From Thermodesulfovibrionales bacterium (lineage in GTDB: Bacteria > Nitrospirota > Thermodesulfovibrionia > Thermodesulfovibrionales > Dissulfurispiraceae): DNA of 64,000 nt. The stretch is taken from positions 62,001-126,000 of the forward strand of contig JAGUWD010000001.1 of assembly GCA_020062545.1 (NCBI GenBank), in the 5' to 3' direction. Positions 23,922 through 32,702 of the stretch are shown in pieces; position 1 is the first letter of the stretch, and each line of letters opens with the position of its first letter. Below the pieces are notes generated by a model that was not told where the DNA came from, did no database searches, and saw only the letters and a list, made by a program, of their open reading frames with translations. The position numbers and the translations under genes are program-made.

Positions 23922-24312
23922 TTATATACATCTCCATTCTTTCCATCCAGTCTTCGCATCTATGAAAATCAAATTGTTTCTTAGATACGGCAAATTCAAC
24001 CATCTCGGTTATTAAATCAACCGATTCAAGGAGTGAATCAATAAGGTTCCTGTCCGGAATGAGTTTTCCCTGCCGCACAAGAGAAAGTATATCTTCAACC
24101 TTATGGGTAAAATTATAAATATCTTCCAGCCCGACAGTTCCGCTTGTGCTCTTGATATTATGGGCTATTCTGAATATGTTATTAATCAACTCTCTATCGG
24201 CAGGATACTTTTCAAGCCTTAATAGTCCGTTCTCGAGTTCAAGAACCCACTCCCTTGCATTGTCGATGAATAAGCAATACAGCTTGTCGTATATGTCCGT
24301 TGAATTGATCAT
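23914..24312 (-). CDS. Free-standing HPt domain protein
   Basis: 132 residues, clearly paralogous to CheA P1: MERIAELEDGLLQFEK in CheA corresponds to REWVLELENGLLRLEK here. The phospho-His is in AHNIKSTSGTVGLEDI. No kinase or CheW domain follows. The gene overlaps the cheA start by 8 bp. It may act as a phosphate sink or shuttle between CheA and response regulators such as the neighbouring CheY (inference). Confidence 0.85.
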   Translation of the reverse strand: MINSTDIYDKLYCLFIDNAREWVLELENGLLRLEKYPADRELINNIFRIAHNIKSTSGTVGLEDIYNFTHKVEDILSLVRQGKLIPDRNLIDSLLESVDLITEMVEFAVSKKQFDFHRCEDWMERMEMYING

Positions 24313-24316
24313 AAAC

Positions 24317-24658
24317 CTATCCCTCTGCAGCGATGCTGCTCACGTCACTGCTCATTAGACGAGTGATTGGAATGTCATAGCCTATAAATTCTTCAACCCT
24401 TTTATACATCTCTGGACTTATGCCTGTAAGTGTCAGGCGTTTCTTCAACCTTGCCAGCATCCCCCACGTCGTATAAAACAGAAAAAGGCAGTCCACATCT
24501 ATCTCTGATACCTTCTCAAAATTAACCACCACATGTTCGGCGTTATCGAGAGATACCATCAATGCCTCCTTAAGCCTGTCTGCATGCTGCGCTGTGAGTT
24601 CGCCGTCAAAGCTCAATATCCCGAAATCTCCTGCCTTTTCAAACTTGAAATTAAGCAT
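24317..24658 (-). CDS. STAS-domain protein
   Basis: 113 residues with an anti-sigma-factor-antagonist-like fold: a beta strand (FGILSFDGELTAQHADRL), then VVVNFEKVSEID, then a CLFLFYTTWGML helix. The usual phospho-Ser position after the ID strand is Val-Asp-Cys here, so phosphorylation is doubtful. It lies 18 bp after cheY and 4 bp before the HPt gene. A second STAS protein starts the operon, so the two may work with the receptors as a scaffold. Function unknown. Confidence 0.75.
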   Translation of the reverse strand: MLNFKFEKAGDFGILSFDGELTAQHADRLKEALMVSLDNAEHVVVNFEKVSEIDVDCLFLFYTTWGMLARLKKRLTLTGISPEMYKRVEEFIGYDIPITRLMSSDVSSIAAEG

Positions 24659-24676
24659 CTGTCAATTCCTTTCTTT

Positions 24677-25042
24677 TTATCTTGCGAATTTCTTAACAAT
24701 ATCTATTAACTGCTCCGGTGTAAATGGCTTCACAATCCAGCCACTCGCACCTGCCTGCTTGCCTTCCTGTTTCTTGGACTCCTGTGATTCCGTTGTAAGC
24801 ATAACTATGGGTGTAAATTTATATCCCGGGTTGTTTCTCACCTGTTTTATGAATTCGATGCCGTCCATCTCGGGCATATTGAGGTCTGTTATTACCATTT
24901 CTATCTTTGTACCGTTGAGTTTGCTCATGGCATCTTTCCCGTTTATAGCATCGATTACATCATACCCTGCATCCCTCAAAGCAAAAGAAACCAGTTGCCT
25001 CATAGATGCAGAATCATCCACTATCAACACTGTCTTACCCAT
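24677..25042 (-). CDS. cheY: Single-domain response regulator CheY
   Basis: 121 residues, one receiver domain. The acidic pocket is VDDSAS, phospho-Asp in [11 protein letters not shown], Thr in MLTTE, Lys in WIVKPF. It carries the CheA signal to the motor or another target. It overlaps the preceding mcp by 8 bp. It is the only cheY in the cluster and is likely the direct CheA target. Confidence 0.93.
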   Translation of the reverse strand: MGKTVLIVDDSASMRQLVSFALRDAGYDVIDAINGKDAMSKLNGTKIEMVITDLNMPEMDGIEFIKQVRNNPGYKFTPIVMLTTESQESKKQEGKQAGASGWIVKPFTPEQLIDIVKKFAR

Positions 25043-26240
25043 TTTTCAACACCTCCTTTAAAACTTCCCTTTCCGATTCCATCGTATACATCTTTTCGAG
25101 CCATTCCGCGCTACTATTGCCTTCCCATTCATGGATCTTTTCACTCATGCTCCTTGCCTTTTGCGTTATGTCTTCGAGTTCTGCCTTAAAAGACATAAGT
25201 GGCTCTATCACATGCTCTATGCGCTGCCTCGTTATGTCCTGAAACTGCATGGATATGACTATGCTGCTTATATCCTTTGCAAGGGATTCTGTTTCTGCGC
25301 CGAGTTCGTCGAGCTGTTTTTTTACCTCGCCGATAACATCATCGATTTTTCTTAATGTGTCGTTCACTACGGTCTCCGCCTCCAAAGACCTTGCACTGCT
25401 CTCTGTTATGCTCTTTTCTGTCTTCGAATAAATACCCTTGATGTCTGTCTCGACCCTGCTGATGAGCTTCCGTATGTCATCGGCAGCAGCGTTTGACCTG
25501 TCTGACAGCTTTCTTACTTCATCCGCAACAATGGCAAAGCCCCTTCCTTGTTCTCCTGCATGGGCTGCCTCGATGGCTGCATTCAGTGCAAGGAGGTTTG
25601 TCTGCTCTGCTATGTACTCTATCTCTGTCACTATCCTTTTTATATTCCCGGCATCTTCTATAATTACTTCCATATTCTTCAATGTTTGAGATGTTACGCC
25701 GACCATATCCCTGAGGCTTTCTATCACGTCAGAGAGTGCCTTTTTGCTTAAGTCGGTGAGGGATTCGCTGCTGCTCCCTCCGTTTCCTGCAAACCTGCCG
25801 AATGCCCCGGATGCCTTCTTTGCCTGATTCCTTGCCCTCTGCACAATGCTCATAAACTTTTCGCCTATATCCAGTGCTGCGGATTCTGTCTGTTTGGTCA
25901 CCTCGTTAAGCTGGTTTGTCAAGACAGGGATGATCAGTGCCCTGTTGTTAAGATGTGTTGTTATGGGCTGTACCAGCATCGCTATCTCCGAAAGGTGTTT
26001 CTTCTCGCTTTCCCTGTGTTGTGCATTTAGAATACCCACATACCTCTTAACAAATGCCCATGCCATGATAATCGCTGCTGCATACACCAGTACAGCAGCG
26101 ACTACCCGTGCTGTTTCAGAGACTATAAAAGATGTCAATACAACAGGCAGCATGACAGCAGCCATTCCCCCGGTTGCTGATAAAACAAGCCTTCTATCCA
26201 TTTTTAAAAGTTCATCCGGTCTCATATCATTCTTTCTCAT
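25035..26240 (-). CDS. Short methyl-accepting protein with little periplasmic domain
   Basis: 401 residues. Two closely spaced membrane segments lie near 25-65 ([11 protein letters not shown], then [18 protein letters not shown]), so there is almost no periplasmic sensor. A cytoplasmic signalling domain carries the hairpin [22 protein letters not shown]. The C-terminus has a helix with [17 protein letters not shown], typical of receptors that sense cytoplasmic or membrane energy state, or that use CheC- or CheZ-like partners. It lies 16 bp after the first STAS gene. Confidence 0.88.
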   Translation of the reverse strand: MRKNDMRPDELLKMDRRLVLSATGGMAAVMLPVVLTSFIVSETARVVAAVLVYAAAIIMAWAFVKRYVGILNAQHRESEKKHLSEIAMLVQPITTHLNNRALIIPVLTNQLNEVTKQTESAALDIGEKFMSIVQRARNQAKKASGAFGRFAGNGGSSSESLTDLSKKALSDVIESLRDMVGVTSQTLKNMEVIIEDAGNIKRIVTEIEYIAEQTNLLALNAAIEAAHAGEQGRGFAIVADEVRKLSDRSNAAADDIRKLISRVETDIKGIYSKTEKSITESSARSLEAETVVNDTLRKIDDVIGEVKKQLDELGAETESLAKDISSIVISMQFQDITRQRIEHVIEPLMSFKAELEDITQKARSMSEKIHEWEGNSSAEWLEKMYTMESEREVLKEVLKNG

Positions 26241-26256
26241 GCTCCTATTGCTCCAC

Positions 26257-26511
26257 TTATAATTGAATCCCTATCAATGAAAGTATCCTGTCCACTTCCC
26301 CGGAAGTCATGAAACTCAGGCTCTTGCCGCACTCCTGACATTCCTTTTCCGCTGCAATGAGCATCTGTATGGCTGCCGTGTCTATCTTTCTCACATTGGT
26401 AATATCTACTTTCACTTCATCCCATTTTAAAAATGCATCTCTGAGCGTGCTTACATTTTTGTAAAGCTCATCAATTGTCAGTTCATCATTAAAGGTTATG
26501 AGCGTTGACAT
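26257..26511 (-). CDS. STAS-domain protein, first gene of chemotaxis operon
   Basis: 84 residues: [17 protein letters not shown], then [26 protein letters not shown]. The ID-T-A-A motif matches STAS anti-anti-sigma proteins, with Thr at the usual phospho-Ser position. It is the first gene after the sigma-54 promoter at 26612-26627. The position suggests it modulates the receptor or kinase complex encoded below it. No anti-sigma kinase is nearby. Confidence 0.8.
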   Translation of the reverse strand: MSTLITFNDELTIDELYKNVSTLRDAFLKWDEVKVDITNVRKIDTAAIQMLIAAEKECQECGKSLSFMTSGEVDRILSLIGIQL

Positions 26512-26611
26512 ACCGCACCTTCTGCTAATTTATTGACAGGCAGTCACTGTTTACATAAGTGTTATAGTTTTTGGTTAGAAAGCAGTTGAAAACCTGTTTG
26601 GAATTATGATA

Positions 26612-26627
26612 TGCAAGAGTGATACCA
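26612..26627 (-). promoter_or_regulatory. Sigma-54 (-24/-12) promoter of chemotaxis operon
   Basis: The minus strand reads TGGTATCACTCTTGCA: GG, ten bases, GC, which is the invariant sigma-54 spacing (consensus TGGCAC-N5-TTGCA). Transcription would start near 26600 and run into the STAS gene at 26511. Confidence 0.78.
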
Positions 26628-26679
26628 GAATTTAATTCTTTGTTTTTCAAAGGATTTTAAATCAAGACAGTAAAAATTA

Positions 26680-26717
26680 TCTGGAATTCGTTCCATAATT
26701 ATGGAATGAATTCCAGA
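26680..26717. promoter_or_regulatory. Tandem enhancer dyads for NtrC-type activator
   Basis: Two TGGAA-N4-TTCCA dyads, TGGAATTCGTTCCA (26682-26695) and TGGAATGAATTCCA (26702-26715), with centres 20 bp (two helical turns) apart, together form a nearly perfect 38-bp palindrome. They lie about 55-105 bp upstream of the -24/-12 promoter and directly after the regulator gene, the usual arrangement for an enhancer-binding protein site. Confidence 0.75.
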
Positions 26718-26721
26718 ATTA

Positions 26722-28074
26722 CTAAATGCCGTATTCCTTTATTTTTGTAAGGAGGGTCTTGTAGTCAATCTGCAATATAGACGCTGCCTTTGTTTTATTG
26801 CCGCCTGTGGCCTGCAGGACTTGCTTTATAGTCCTTTTTTCCACGTCCCTTACCGCAATAGCAGACAGTTTTTTAAGGGGCAGCAAAGACAAATCACCTT
26901 CATCTTCCTGTTTGTCCCCGACTAAAAAGTTTAAGTGCTCTGCCTTTATTACGTCATCGCAGCAAAGCAGCACTGCCCTCCTTATTGCGTTTTTTAATTC
27001 CCTCACATTGCCTGGCCATGGATATTGCTTCAAGAGACTTACGACGCTATCATCAATCCCGTGCATCCGTTTGTTCAGTTCTTCACATGCCTCTATAAAA
27101 AATCTCTGTGCAAAGAACGGTATATCGTCGACCCTTTCCCTTAATGGAGGAAGAGTGATCTCAAATTCCCTAAGGCGAAAGAATAAATCCTCCCTGAACA
27201 GTTTCTCTTTAACAGCCTGCTTTATATCCGAATTAGTCGCTGCTATTATGCGAACGTCTACTTCCACGGGCCTGGTACTACCCAAAGGATATATCCTCTT
27301 TTCTTCCACAGCCCTCAAAAGCTTGCCCTGAACATAAAGGGACATATTCTGTACTTCGTCTATGAGGATAGTGCCGTGGTTGGCAATTTCAAAAAAACCC
27401 TTTCTGCTTTTTTCAGCGCCGGTAAAAGCACCCTTCTCGTATCCGAAGAGCTCGCTCTCAACAAGGGTCTCGGGGATTGTACCCATATCTACTGTTATAA
27501 ACGGGCCTGTTGCCCTCGTGCTCAGGTTATGTATTGCTCTGGCAACAGTGGTCTTCCCTGTGCCTGTCTCCCCCTGAATGACTATAGAGAAATCGCTCTG
27601 AGCAACCTGATGTATCTGTTCTATGATCTTTTTGATGGGATAACTCTTCCCCAACAACCATTCAAGAGATGTCTCCACAGCAGTATTCAGCCGCCATACG
27701 GTCATCTCCAGTCTGGATTTTTCGATTGCCCTTTTCAGCGTAAGTATCAAACGGTCGAATTTCGGGGGCTTAACAATAAAATCATATGCACCGAGCTTTA
27801 TGGCCTCGACCGCAGTTTCTATGTCGCCGTAAGCAGTTATCAGTATTACAGGCACATTGGGGTCTATCCTCTTAAGTTCCTGCAGTACCTCGATGCCGTC
27901 CATGTCCGGCATTTTAAGGTCAAGGATTACTGCAGAAGGTTTCTCTTTCCCAAAAAATCTTATGGCCTGTCTTCCGCTGGACACATCCACCGGCAAAAAA
28001 CCGTTATTCTGCAGCATTTCGCATAAGGCAAGCCTTATGACCATATCGTCATCTACAATCAGTATCTTATTCAT
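26722..28074 (-). CDS. NtrC-family sigma-54 response regulator
   Basis: 450 residues. Receiver (1-120) with phospho-Asp in VILDLKMPDMDG; AAA+ domain with Walker A GETGTGKT near 168, GAFTGA sigma-54 contact loop, and Walker B LIDEVQN; C-terminal Fis-type helix-turn-helix (LQATGGNKTKAASILQID). GAFTGA is intact, so it should activate sigma-54 promoters. Walker B has VQ where AQ is more common. No partner kinase is adjacent. The TGGAA-N4-TTCCA pair after its stop codon is the obvious candidate target, driving the chemotaxis operon. Confidence 0.93.
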   Translation of the reverse strand: MNKILIVDDDMVIRLALCEMLQNNGFLPVDVSSGRQAIRFFGKEKPSAVILDLKMPDMDGIEVLQELKRIDPNVPVILITAYGDIETAVEAIKLGAYDFIVKPPKFDRLILTLKRAIEKSRLEMTVWRLNTAVETSLEWLLGKSYPIKKIIEQIHQVAQSDFSIVIQGETGTGKTTVARAIHNLSTRATGPFITVDMGTIPETLVESELFGYEKGAFTGAEKSRKGFFEIANHGTILIDEVQNMSLYVQGKLLRAVEEKRIYPLGSTRPVEVDVRIIAATNSDIKQAVKEKLFREDLFFRLREFEITLPPLRERVDDIPFFAQRFFIEACEELNKRMHGIDDSVVSLLKQYPWPGNVRELKNAIRRAVLLCCDDVIKAEHLNFLVGDKQEDEGDLSLLPLKKLSAIAVRDVEKRTIKQVLQATGGNKTKAASILQIDYKTLLTKIKEYGI

Positions 28075-28406
28075 GGCATATTAACGGCTATTTCATAGCT
28101 GCCGACGCCGACCCTGTCTGCAATCCCTTTCTGCCACAGGAGTTCCATTGCCTTCACCTTTGCATTCTTTGGAACCATCAGTATGAGCTTGGAACCGGCC
28201 TGTATCATCCCTTTCCATTTATCCGCCTTTTCAGGCGTTATGCTGCCTTCTGTCTCCACCTCAAGCACAGCAAGCATGAGTCCATGATTGGAAAGTGTAA
28301 GGTCAGGGTTCCCTGCCGGGTTAATCTTTATCTCCTTGTATTCCTTTGAGAGTTTCTGTTTTAAATAATCAACGATCAAGTCATGCAATAGCTTTTCGTT
28401 ATCCAT
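28071..28406 (-). CDS. Conserved hypothetical, nuclease-like fold possible
   Basis: 111 residues, not confidently recognised. The core NPDLTLSNHGLMLAVLEVETEGSIT (shortened) has a PD...ExE arrangement reminiscent of PD-(D/E)xK-type folds but lacks the usual Lys, which may be replaced by Glu. No signal peptide or membrane segment. It overlaps the NtrC-type gene by 4 bp (ATGA), so the two are co-expressed. It could be a degenerate nuclease-fold accessory of the regulator; that is a guess. Confidence 0.5.
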   Translation of the reverse strand: MDNEKLLHDLIVDYLKQKLSKEYKEIKINPAGNPDLTLSNHGLMLAVLEVETEGSITPEKADKWKGMIQAGSKLILMVPKNAKVKAMELLWQKGIADRVGVGSYEIAVNMP

Positions 28407-28422
28407 GCAAACCTCATGACAT

Positions 28423-28884
28423 CTATTTTCGTTTTTTAGTGAAGTCCACTTTAATCACATGCCCCTGTTTTTCGTATTTCTTTATCTTTTGCCCCTTTTC
28501 AGGCTCGATCTTCTTAAAAGGCTTTTCTCCCTCTTTCTGACTGCCTATAGGCTGTGGCCCGCTCACTGCTGAGGGCTGAGGCGATGCCATAAACTGGGCA
28601 TTCAGATCTGGAGAATACACAGCCATTATATCGTCCACTGGTATAAAACATTTCTGGGGCGATGTGCCGAAAACCAGTGTGGCGGTTATGCCATAATCGT
28701 CCCATAGAAAATTCATTCTCGAGTTAAAAACAAGGATAATCCCGTTTTCCTTCTCTTCTGCTGTAAATCCCCGATTACCCAAAACCACATTATCGGAATA
28801 TCTGACAAGAACAAATGCCCTGCCCACAAGATTCAGGAATTCAAAAAATATATGTTTCTTAAGACTGTTCAGATTACCATCCAT
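28423..28884 (-). CDS. SspB-like ClpXP adaptor
   Basis: About 153 residues from ATG 28884 (MDGNLNSLKKH); the track ORF adds 33 hydrophobic residues from the intergenic region. The beta-sandwich part (ILVFNSRMNFLWDDYGITATLVFG, in two parts, then CFIPVDDIMAVYSPD) matches the SspB family, which delivers ssrA-tagged proteins to ClpXP. The C-terminal tail is Pro/Ser/Lys-rich and disordered, ending VIKVDFTKKRK, similar in style to the ClpX-binding tail of SspB (hydrophobic plus basic). Part of this tail (PQPSAVSGPQP) looks repeat-derived. Confidence 0.7.
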   Translation of the reverse strand: MDGNLNSLKKHIFFEFLNLVGRAFVLVRYSDNVVLGNRGFTAEEKENGIILVFNSRMNFLWDDYGITATLVFGTSPQKCFIPVDDIMAVYSPDLNAQFMASPQPSAVSGPQPIGSQKEGEKPFKKIEPEKGQKIKKYEKQGHVIKVDFTKKRK

Positions 28885-28948
28885 TTTTATATTTTTATAT
28901 CCTTGACAAAAAAGACATATTAATAAAAGTATATCATATAAAGATACC

Positions 28949-29896
28949 ATGGACACGATAAAAATACCCCCATTTACAGACACGCATATACACTTTGCTG
29001 TTGAAGGCAGGCCTGTGCAGCCAGATAGGCTGCCCGGAATAATGCACGAGCTTATAAAACACGGAATCTTTTCTGTTAATGATATGGGATATAAAACAGG
29101 TATTGGATTAGAGGCAAAACAACTTGCCGGAGCAACAAAACTCCCGTTAAAAATAAAGTCCGCAGGCTATGCTATTTACAGGAAAGGAACATATGGTGTC
29201 TTTATTGGCAAAGGTGTTTCTGGAATAGAGGAAATCAGAAAGGCTGTAAGATATATGGCAGATTCAGGTGCCGATTTTATAAAGGTTGTAAATTCAGGCA
29301 TAGTCTCTTTCAAGGGGACAATGCATATAACCCCCGGAGGATTTCCTCCCGATGAATTAAATGCGATTTGTGATGAGGCAGGGGAGAGCAATCTGGAGGT
29401 GGCATGCCATGTAAATGGAGATGCCGCTATAATGAACGCTATACAAGCTGGTGTAAAATCAATAGAGCATGGATATTTTATATCGGATGAAACCTTGCAC
29501 GCCATGAAAGAAAAAAATGTATCATGGACGCCCACGGTGTTTGCATTGTTGAGCTATGCATCCGAACTCCGGTTATCTGAGAGAAGATATATGGAAGAGG
29601 TTATAGGAGATCACCTCTCATCCATCAACTATGCTGCATCGATAGGCGTGAAGTTAAACATCGGCACAGACAGCGGGTCAAAGGGAGTAAAGCATGGCTG
29701 GTCATTCTTCGAAGAACTAAGATTATTCCAAAAGGCAGGATTGTCTTTAGAGCAGATATTATCCGCTGCATGCATGGGCGAACACGAGATTGATAAAGGG
29801 AATTACTTAATAGTGAAAGAGGACTTTATAAACACGAAAAAATTAGAGACAATTTTCTCAGGCGGAAGGCAGATATTTTTCAGACAACTTTTCTAA
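28949..29896 (+). CDS. Metal-dependent amidohydrolase
   Basis: 315 residues, TIM-barrel amidohydrolase of the imidazolonepropionase-like branch. Metal ligands are visible: HxH in DTHIHF near 11, Lys in DFIKVVNSG, His in VACHVNG, His in IEHGYF, and Asp in IGTDSG. The substrate cannot be told. The start is ATG 28949 with no clear SD; it is divergent from the SspB gene, and its 3' end overlaps the convergent lgt by 17 bp. No partner pathway gene is adjacent. Confidence 0.82.
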   Translation: MDTIKIPPFTDTHIHFAVEGRPVQPDRLPGIMHELIKHGIFSVNDMGYKTGIGLEAKQLAGATKLPLKIKSAGYAIYRKGTYGVFIGKGVSGIEEIRKAVRYMADSGADFIKVVNSGIVSFKGTMHITPGGFPPDELNAICDEAGESNLEVACHVNGDAAIMNAIQAGVKSIEHGYFISDETLHAMKEKNVSWTPTVFALLSYASELRLSERRYMEEVIGDHLSSINYAASIGVKLNIGTDSGSKGVKHGWSFFEELRLFQKAGLSLEQILSAACMGEHEIDKGNYLIVKEDFINTKKLETIFSGGRQIFFRQLF

Positions 29897-30653
29897 GATA
29901 CATAATCCCCATCCCCAGAAATACCATTGCTGCGCTGAGTATCTGCCCCATTGTGAATATGCCTAAAATAAAGCCAACCTGCACATCAGGCTCTCTGAAG
30001 AACTCCACAAAGAATCTGAATGCACCGTAAAGGACAAGGAACATTGAAGCGACAATACCAGACCTGAAGCCCTTATCCTTCAATATCCATAATATTGTAA
30101 AAAGCACTATGCCTTCCAGAAAGAATTCATAAAGCTGGGATGGGTGTCTTGGAAGGGGGCCTCCTGTGGGAAATATCATTGCCCATGGAACATCTGTTAC
30201 CCTTCCATAAAGCTCTCCGTTTATGAAGTTTCCAAGCCTTCCGAGTCCAAGCCCGATGGGTGCTGTAGCAATAACAATGTCTGCTATCTGCCAGACATCT
30301 ATCTTCAGTTTTTTGCAGAACAAAATACCTGCGATAACACTGCCGATTAGCCCTCCATGAAAGGACATGCCACCATGCCATACAGCAAATATCTCAAGCG
30401 GATGCTGAACATAGTAGGAGAGATTGTAAAAGATTACATAGCCCAGTCTTGCACCCAATAGAAGTCCCAGAATGAGATATGAATAAAGGGATTCCACAAA
30501 ATCCCTGCCGAGATCGAGCCCTTTCTTTTTTATCTGGTATCTGACCAAAAGGTAGGAAGATGCAAAACCTATGAGATACATCATGCCGTACCACCTGACA
30601 GCAAAGGGGCCTATTCTCACAATCTCAGGACTGATATTCGGATACGGAATCAT
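29880..30653 (-). CDS. lgt: Prolipoprotein diacylglyceryl transferase
   Basis: 257 residues with about seven transmembrane helices. The Lgt signature GLGLGRLGNFINGELYGR is present, and HGGMSFHGGLIG holds the conserved His. It transfers diacylglycerol from phosphatidylglycerol to the lipobox Cys in the inner membrane. It is preceded at 10 bp by a small secreted-protein gene, so they are probably co-transcribed. Length and motifs are normal. Confidence 0.95.
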   Translation of the reverse strand: MIPYPNISPEIVRIGPFAVRWYGMMYLIGFASSYLLVRYQIKKKGLDLGRDFVESLYSYLILGLLLGARLGYVIFYNLSYYVQHPLEIFAVWHGGMSFHGGLIGSVIAGILFCKKLKIDVWQIADIVIATAPIGLGLGRLGNFINGELYGRVTDVPWAMIFPTGGPLPRHPSQLYEFFLEGIVLFTILWILKDKGFRSGIVASMFLVLYGAFRFFVEFFREPDVQVGFILGIFTMGQILSAAMVFLGMGIMYLRKVV

Positions 30654-30663
30654 CTATGCCTCT

Positions 30664-30972
30664 CTAACACCCAATTACCTTTTTAATTTTAATAATAACA
30701 TTCTTTCCATCTTCCTGTTTATATTTGATAAACACAAAATCCCTTTCAACAATCTCTTGCTTTTCAATCAGCTTAATTGTCTCTTCATCAAAAACCAGCG
30801 TCTTTTCCCTCCCATCGCTTACATTGACAACCATGGTATGATTTGGTTTATCCAGCTTTACTATCCTGCCGTGCAATTTCATCGTTTCGGCCTCTGCAAA
30901 GACATTGATAGAGGCAAGGTTGAAAAGAGCCACAATGAACATATATACAATAAATCTCTTTTTGTTTCTCAT
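30664..30972 (-). CDS. Small secreted protein
   Basis: 102 residues. A Sec signal peptide (about 1-27, ending VFAEAE) is followed by a short beta-rich domain (LHGRIVKLDKPNHTMVVNVSDG) that looks like an OB-like or SH3-like periplasmic domain. The family is not named with confidence. It lies 10 bp before lgt. No Cys in the mature part except the last residue, and there is no lipobox, so it should be soluble in the periplasm. Confidence 0.6.
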   Translation of the reverse strand: MRNKKRFIVYMFIVALFNLASINVFAEAETMKLHGRIVKLDKPNHTMVVNVSDGREKTLVFDEETIKLIEKQEIVERDFVFIKYKQEDGKNVIIKIKKVIGC

Positions 30973-31001
30973 TATGTTCCTCCATTGTTTTGCCCATCAT
31001 T

Positions 31002-31033
31002 ATGAGAAGTCTGCCTTAAGGCAGACTTCTCAT
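31002..31033. terminator. 14-bp hairpin downstream of ccdA
   Basis: ATGAGAAGTCTGCC, TTAA, GGCAGACTTCTCAT: a perfect 14-bp stem. No U-tract on either strand. It separates ccdA from the lgt transcription unit. Confidence 0.6.
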
Positions 31034-31056
31034 GTCAGACCGGTAAAATTTTAAAT

Positions 31057-31773
31057 CTAAATTGAAATCATAGTCATATACTGACTTAACACATTGAACG
31101 TACCTGTAAAAAGCATGATACCCACAACCACAAGAAACAACCCGCTCACAACAGATACCACCCTCATATAGCGGTTTATCTTTTTGAAATAAGAAAGGGC
31201 TGTGTTTATGGCAAGGGATGTGATAAGAAAGGGTATCCCGAGACCCAGTGCATACGCTGTTAACAGCTCTATACCTGATGTAACAGAATTTGCAGTGCTC
31301 GCATAAAGAAGTATCGAGCCTAAAACAGGTCCTATGCATGGTGTCCATCCGGCTGCAAAGGCTGTTCCCACAAGGAAGGAACCTAAAAGCCCTGCGGGCT
31401 TGTTCTGCAGGTGCAGCCTTTTATCCTGCATCAGGAACCCAATCTTCAAAATACCTGCTATATAAAGCCCCATTATCACAATCATCACCCCTCCGACTTT
31501 CCTGATAATATCCTGATAATCAGAAAGTATCCTTCCGAGGAAGCTTGAGGACGCGCCGAGAAGGATGAATATTAATGAGAATCCGGCTATGAAGAATAGG
31601 GAGTTTTTAAGGGTTACTTTTCTTATTCTTCCTTTGTCCTGCTCTCCTGTAAGGTCCTCAAACGATATGCCTGTGATATACGAGACATAGGATGGGATGA
31701 CAGGCAAAACACACGGTGAAAAGAAGGACAGGAGACCTCCGCCAAATGACATTATTAAAGATACATTCTCCAT
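31057..31773 (-). CDS. ccdA: CcdA-type thiol reductant transporter
   Basis: 238 residues with six transmembrane helices. SFFSPCVLPVIPSY near 17 holds the first redox Cys, and GTAFAAGWTPCIGPVLG near 135 holds the second, as in CcdA/DsbD. It moves electrons from cytoplasmic thioredoxin to the periplasm for cytochrome c maturation and thiol reduction. It lies 10 bp after the TlpA-like gene. The many c-type cytochromes in the window give it obvious clients. Confidence 0.92.
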   Translation of the reverse strand: MENVSLIMSFGGGLLSFFSPCVLPVIPSYVSYITGISFEDLTGEQDKGRIRKVTLKNSLFFIAGFSLIFILLGASSSFLGRILSDYQDIIRKVGGVMIVIMGLYIAGILKIGFLMQDKRLHLQNKPAGLLGSFLVGTAFAAGWTPCIGPVLGSILLYASTANSVTSGIELLTAYALGLGIPFLITSLAINTALSYFKKINRYMRVVSVVSGLFLVVVGIMLFTGTFNVLSQYMTMISI

Positions 31774-31783
31774 TCCTGCCCTC

Positions 31784-32305
31784 CTATCTCTTGTTTTTTA
31801 AAGCGTTTTCCAGATCGCTTTTGAGGCTACCTTCAAAATACATCCCCATTACCTTCTTTATTATCCTGCCGTCCCTGCCGACTAAAAATGATGTGGGAAT
31901 TCCTGAGATATTTCCATAGTCCCTGATTACCTTATCATCGGCCATAACAACCGGATAAGTCATTCCCATATCCTTGATGAAAGACGGTGATACGTCATCG
32001 GTTGAAATGCCGATAATCGTAAAACCTTTGTCTTTATACGCCGTATAAATTTTCTGGAAGCCTGGAATTTCCATCTTGCACGGAGGACACCAGCTTGCCC
32101 AGAAATTCACAAGGACAACCTTACCTTTGAAATCGGAGAGACGCACATTTTTGCCGTTTAAATCCTTCAGAGAAAATTCCGGCGCCATTTCATTTAGTGC
32201 CGGCTTATTTCCTGCAAAGGCTACCCTGTTTTTAATCGTAGGGAACAGATAGATCCCCACCGCCAAAATTACAATAACCCATATGATGTTTCTTTTTGAC
32301 TTCAT
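31784..32305 (-). CDS. Periplasmic thioredoxin-like protein (TlpA/ResA)
   Basis: 173 residues. An N-terminal signal anchor (IIWVIVILAVGIYLFPTI) is followed by a thioredoxin fold with active site WCPPC in NFWASWCPPCKMEIPGF, and a cis-Pro near GIPTSF. The family reduces apocytochrome c or other periplasmic disulfides using electrons from CcdA, encoded next. SD AGGAGG at 7 bp. Preceded by the small C-x7-C/HPP-tail gene. Confidence 0.9.
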   Translation of the reverse strand: MKSKRNIIWVIVILAVGIYLFPTIKNRVAFAGNKPALNEMAPEFSLKDLNGKNVRLSDFKGKVVLVNFWASWCPPCKMEIPGFQKIYTAYKDKGFTIIGISTDDVSPSFIKDMGMTYPVVMADDKVIRDYGNISGIPTSFLVGRDGRIIKKVMGMYFEGSLKSDLENALKNKR

Positions 32306-32350
32306 ACGAAACCTCCTGAATGATTTAAATTATGATTTAGATTAAAAAAA

Positions 32351-32614
32351 TCAGGAGACGACTTTTGGCGGATGGAATATGGAAGACACCAGTTCCTGGC
32401 GATGTATTACATCTGAATTGGCATAAAATTTTGCATAACCTTTATCTGGTGCGATAATTGTCGGACTGGCATTTATATAAAACACAAAGTTAAAACCACT
32501 GCACACAAATGACCTGTCCTTCGTGCAGAGGCTTGCTGAAGATGAAACTCCTGCAAACAAAATCGCAAGGCAAATAGCCATAAATACAATACAAGAAAGA
32601 AGTCCTTTTTTCAT
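32351..32614 (-). CDS. Small exported protein with C-x7-C and IFHPP tail
   Basis: 87 residues from ATG 32614; the track starts 15 codons earlier without SD. A signal peptide or anchor (LLSCIVFMAICLAILFAGV) is followed by LCTKDRSFVCSGF and a C-terminal SSIFHPPKVVS. A paralogue is encoded at 39486 (LCIKDRSYLCSAY, then VSIFHPPRTI). The conserved Cys pair, KDRS and terminal IFHPP suggest a folded periplasmic peptide with a disulfide or metal site. It is upstream of TlpA and CcdA, and the paralogue is upstream of a multiheme cytochrome. Not a family I can name. Confidence 0.6.
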   Translation of the reverse strand: MKKGLLSCIVFMAICLAILFAGVSSSASLCTKDRSFVCSGFNFVFYINASPTIIAPDKGYAKFYANSDVIHRQELVSSIFHPPKVVS

Positions 32615-32702
32615 AACGACCTTAATATAATTAAACCCTAAAAACTGTCCCGATGTCAATTTTGAGACTTAGCTTATACATGAGGCCCTCCCAGATAGCT
32701 GT

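Noticed and set aside
28885-28948. TTGACA-type promoter for the amidohydrolase gene
   Set aside because: TTGACA at 28903 has no -10 at acceptable spacing (nearest TATATC is 21 bp away).
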